A DNA stretch of 64,000 nt, taken from positions 1-64,000 of the forward strand of contig NZ_JAGGQQ010000019.1 in the NCBI RefSeq assembly GCF_018613195.1. The letters run 5' to 3'. Every line of letters begins with the position of its first letter. The stretch's first letter is position 1. This document shows, one piece after another, positions 62,700 through 64,000 of the stretch. This stretch comes from Bacillus sp. ISL-45. GTDB lineage: Bacteria > Bacillota > Bacilli > Bacillales > Cytobacillaceae. Below the pieces are notes generated by a model that saw only the letters and a program-made list of their open reading frames with translations, was not told the origin of the DNA and did no database searches. The position numbers and the translations under genes were made by a program.

Positions 62700-62746
62700 C
62701 CTGTGCAGCAGGCTTTTTAAATAAGTCAACTGCGCAGGTTTTTTAA
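62700..62746 (+). terminator. Terminator after the selenoprotein operon
   Basis: CCTGTGCAG faces CTGCGCAGG (one wobble) and is followed by six T; the loop is long. Confidence 0.65.
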
Positions 62747-62941
62747 TTTACTATAACTTACAATATGAAAAGATAACCCATGATGATTAAGAGGCTCTCC
62801 AGACGCCGGCACTTGTAAAAACTAATGGAAGTATACTTAACAAAAAAATCAGTAACCAAATATGGATAATGGTTTTTCCTAGAAGGTAAATTCAAGCTTT
62901 CAACAATGAGGTTTAGCAGGCTGCAGTACCGATGTGAAGTA

Positions 62942-62966
62942 ACAAAAAAACCGCCCAATGGCGGCC
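62942..62966 (-). terminator. Terminator of the LysM-SPOR gene
   Basis: On the minus strand CCGCC and GGCGG flank a short loop and are followed by seven T. Confidence 0.8.
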
Positions 62967-62972
62967 TTTCCT

Positions 62973-63848
62973 CTAATTATCTAATCTGCTTAAGTCATAA
63001 TATTGAACGGACTTCCCATCCCGGTCGAATTGGATGGTCAGCTTGTTCTTGTTAAATTGGTAGATGAATTGTGCGCAAGCCGCGCTTTCGTAGCAAGTGA
63101 CGTTATGCACTTGGCTTGGATAGCCGTACTCATTAATTACTTGACTCTTCTGGGTCGGAAGGGTACTGAGTTTTAAAAATTCTGGGTAAACTTGCAGCCC
63201 GAATACAGAACCATTCTCCATGTTGAACTTCACGCGTACTCCGGCACCTTCACCAGTGTAATACAACGATCTGATATTCAACTGGTCCTCTATTTTAGCT
63301 GGCTTCCCGAATTGCTGCAAAAGCTGGCTGTAGTTGGAACCAATGTAAACACCATGAACTTGAAGGCTCTTATTCGTGTCGATGTAGGCATCTTTAATAC
63401 CGGTTTTACGTAACAGCTCTTTTTGCTTCTCAGCATTTGCTTTTTCCGAAAAAACTCCAGCCTGAATGCGGTAAAAGGTTTTATCGTTAATGGTCTTTGT
63501 AATGACTGTTGCTTCAATTCCTTTCTTTTTAAGATAAGCGATCTGCTTTGTTGCATTGACTTTCTTGGTAAAAGAACCACCCACAACAGCATACATTAGC
63601 TCCGATTCGGTAAAGCTAGGGAGCAGCAATTTTTGGCCAATATAAATCGTATTGTTCTTCAAGCCGTTGAAACCCTTTAACTCCTCGACAGTCAGGTTGT
63701 ATTTCTTAGAAAGGCTGTATAACGTATCGCCTTTTTTAACAGTGACTGCATGATCATCTGCATAGCCAGAACCGTTGGTAAAAAAGAGTAAGGAACCGAT
63801 CAACAAAAGACTCAAACCGAATTGCATAAAACGTTTTATTTTCTTCAT
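62973..63848 (-). CDS. Secreted LysM and SPOR-domain protein
   Basis: A 291-residue exported protein: signal peptide (about 1-30), a LysM peptidoglycan-binding module (about 34-78: VKKGDTLYSLSKKYNLTVEE), a SPOR-like repeat (about 86-160: YAVVGGSFTKKVNATKQIAY and YRIQAGVFSEKANAEKQKEL) and a C-terminal domain (about 165-291) that resembles outer-face stalk-like or DUF-type folds with one Cys pair (CYESAACAQF). It should bind cell-wall glycan. ATG follows GAGGTGATAAAAA. Confidence 0.82.
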   Translation of the reverse strand: MKKIKRFMQFGLSLLLIGSLLFFTNGSGYADDHAVTVKKGDTLYSLSKKYNLTVEELKGFNGLKNNTIYIGQKLLLPSFTESELMYAVVGGSFTKKVNATKQIAYLKKKGIEATVITKTINDKTFYRIQAGVFSEKANAEKQKELLRKTGIKDAYIDTNKSLQVHGVYIGSNYSQLLQQFGKPAKIEDQLNIRSLYYTGEGAGVRVKFNMENGSVFGLQVYPEFLKLSTLPTQKSQVINEYGYPSQVHNVTCYESAACAQFIYQFNKNKLTIQFDRDGKSVQYYDLSRLDN

Positions 63849-63963
63849 TTTTTATCACCTCAAATAGTTTGACGAGTGGATTCCGACAGAGTTTCGAACG
63901 AATAAGCCTATTTTTAATGAGATAAAAAATTGTGTCATAATGGGAGGGGGAAAGAAACGACTA

Positions 63964-63998
63964 TTGACTTTTTTAACTGTAAAGTTTAATATTACAGT
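63964..63998 (+). promoter_or_regulatory. Promoter with overlapping operator at the window edge
   Basis: TTGACT, 17 bases and TAATAT form a near-consensus sigma-A promoter pointing right. ACTGTAA (63976) and TTACAGT (63992) form a perfect inverted repeat across the -10 region, suggesting a repressor for a gene just outside the window. Confidence 0.6.
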
Positions 63999-64000
63999 AT

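Noticed and set aside
62758-62958. 66-codon minus-strand frame before the LysM gene
   Set aside because: Poor codon pattern, no ribosome site and overlap with the terminator of the neighbouring gene.
1-64000. Insertion sequences or prophage
   Set aside because: No transposase, integrase or phage structural gene was found on either strand, although broken genes and repeats suggested looking.

Overview
The window reads as chromosomal DNA of a low-to-moderate GC, spore-forming type Bacillaceae (Bacillus/Mesobacillus-like). The evidence is gene content (FosB thiol transferase, TatA, YkvA, SipT-like signal peptidase, a sporulation-type PAS histidine kinase, RsbR-like STAS proteins, class D sortase), strong AGGAGG-type ribosome sites, GTG/TTG starts, and an apparent sigma-B promoter. 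No rRNA, tRNA, phage or transposase gene was seen. Genus cannot be fixed from the sequence alone.

Layout. 1-530: tandem array of 52-bp units. 570-15180: mostly single genes (FosB, NIPSNAP-Nudix, CPBP protease, GreA/B-like factor, VOC protein, PIG-L deacetylase, subtilase, LigB-type dioxygenase, NhaC antiporter, manganese catalase, TatA, a beta-propeller membrane protein with a frameshifted tail). 15490-15790: second 52-bp array. 16000-27100: TerC, an acetolactate-synthase-like plus aldehyde dehydrogenase operon, patatin and nucleotidyltransferase pair, cardiolipin-synthase-like, PAP2 and metallophosphoesterase genes. 27200-29500: class D sortase island with an acidic sortase substrate and two acidic lipoproteins. 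30970-31204: selenocysteine glutaredoxin. 31500-39500: signal peptidase I, two RsbR-like STAS proteins flanking a heme catalase, and a histidine kinase. 39725-40566: a broken sigma factor truncated by the third 52-bp array. 43219-49062: a complete TOMM (thiazole/oxazole-modified microcin) locus of the heterocycloanthracin type: Cys-rich precursor, ThiF-like maturation protein, YcaO cyclodehydratase, SagB-type dehydrogenase. 49400-56000: regulators, MBL hydrolase, class V aminotransferase and several broken genes. 56380-62690: cadC-cadA metal resistance, a methyltransferase, copC-copD, and a GrdB/PrdB-family selenoprotein. 62973-63848: LysM-SPOR protein.

Most striking points. (1) Three genes carry in-frame TGA exactly where their families have a redox or metal-binding cysteine: a glutaredoxin (UxxC), the heavy-metal domain of a CadA-type P-type ATPase (UxxC) and a GrdB/PrdB-family protein with two TGAs (UxxU). 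Each has a short hairpin downstream suitable as a bacterial SECIS, so the organism very probably decodes UGA as selenocysteine; selA/B/C/D are not in the window. (2) The TOMM precursor has 13 core cysteines split between a Phe/Ser-rich half and an Arg/Gly-rich half. (3) Three unrelated tandem arrays share an essentially exact 52-bp period, about five helical turns, and one has truncated a sigma-factor gene.

Several genes are visibly broken by small indels or deletions (sigma factor, CBO0543-like protein, AIM24-like protein, YnfA, a small membrane protein, an esterase fragment). These are either real decay or local sequencing errors; the sequence alone cannot separate the two.
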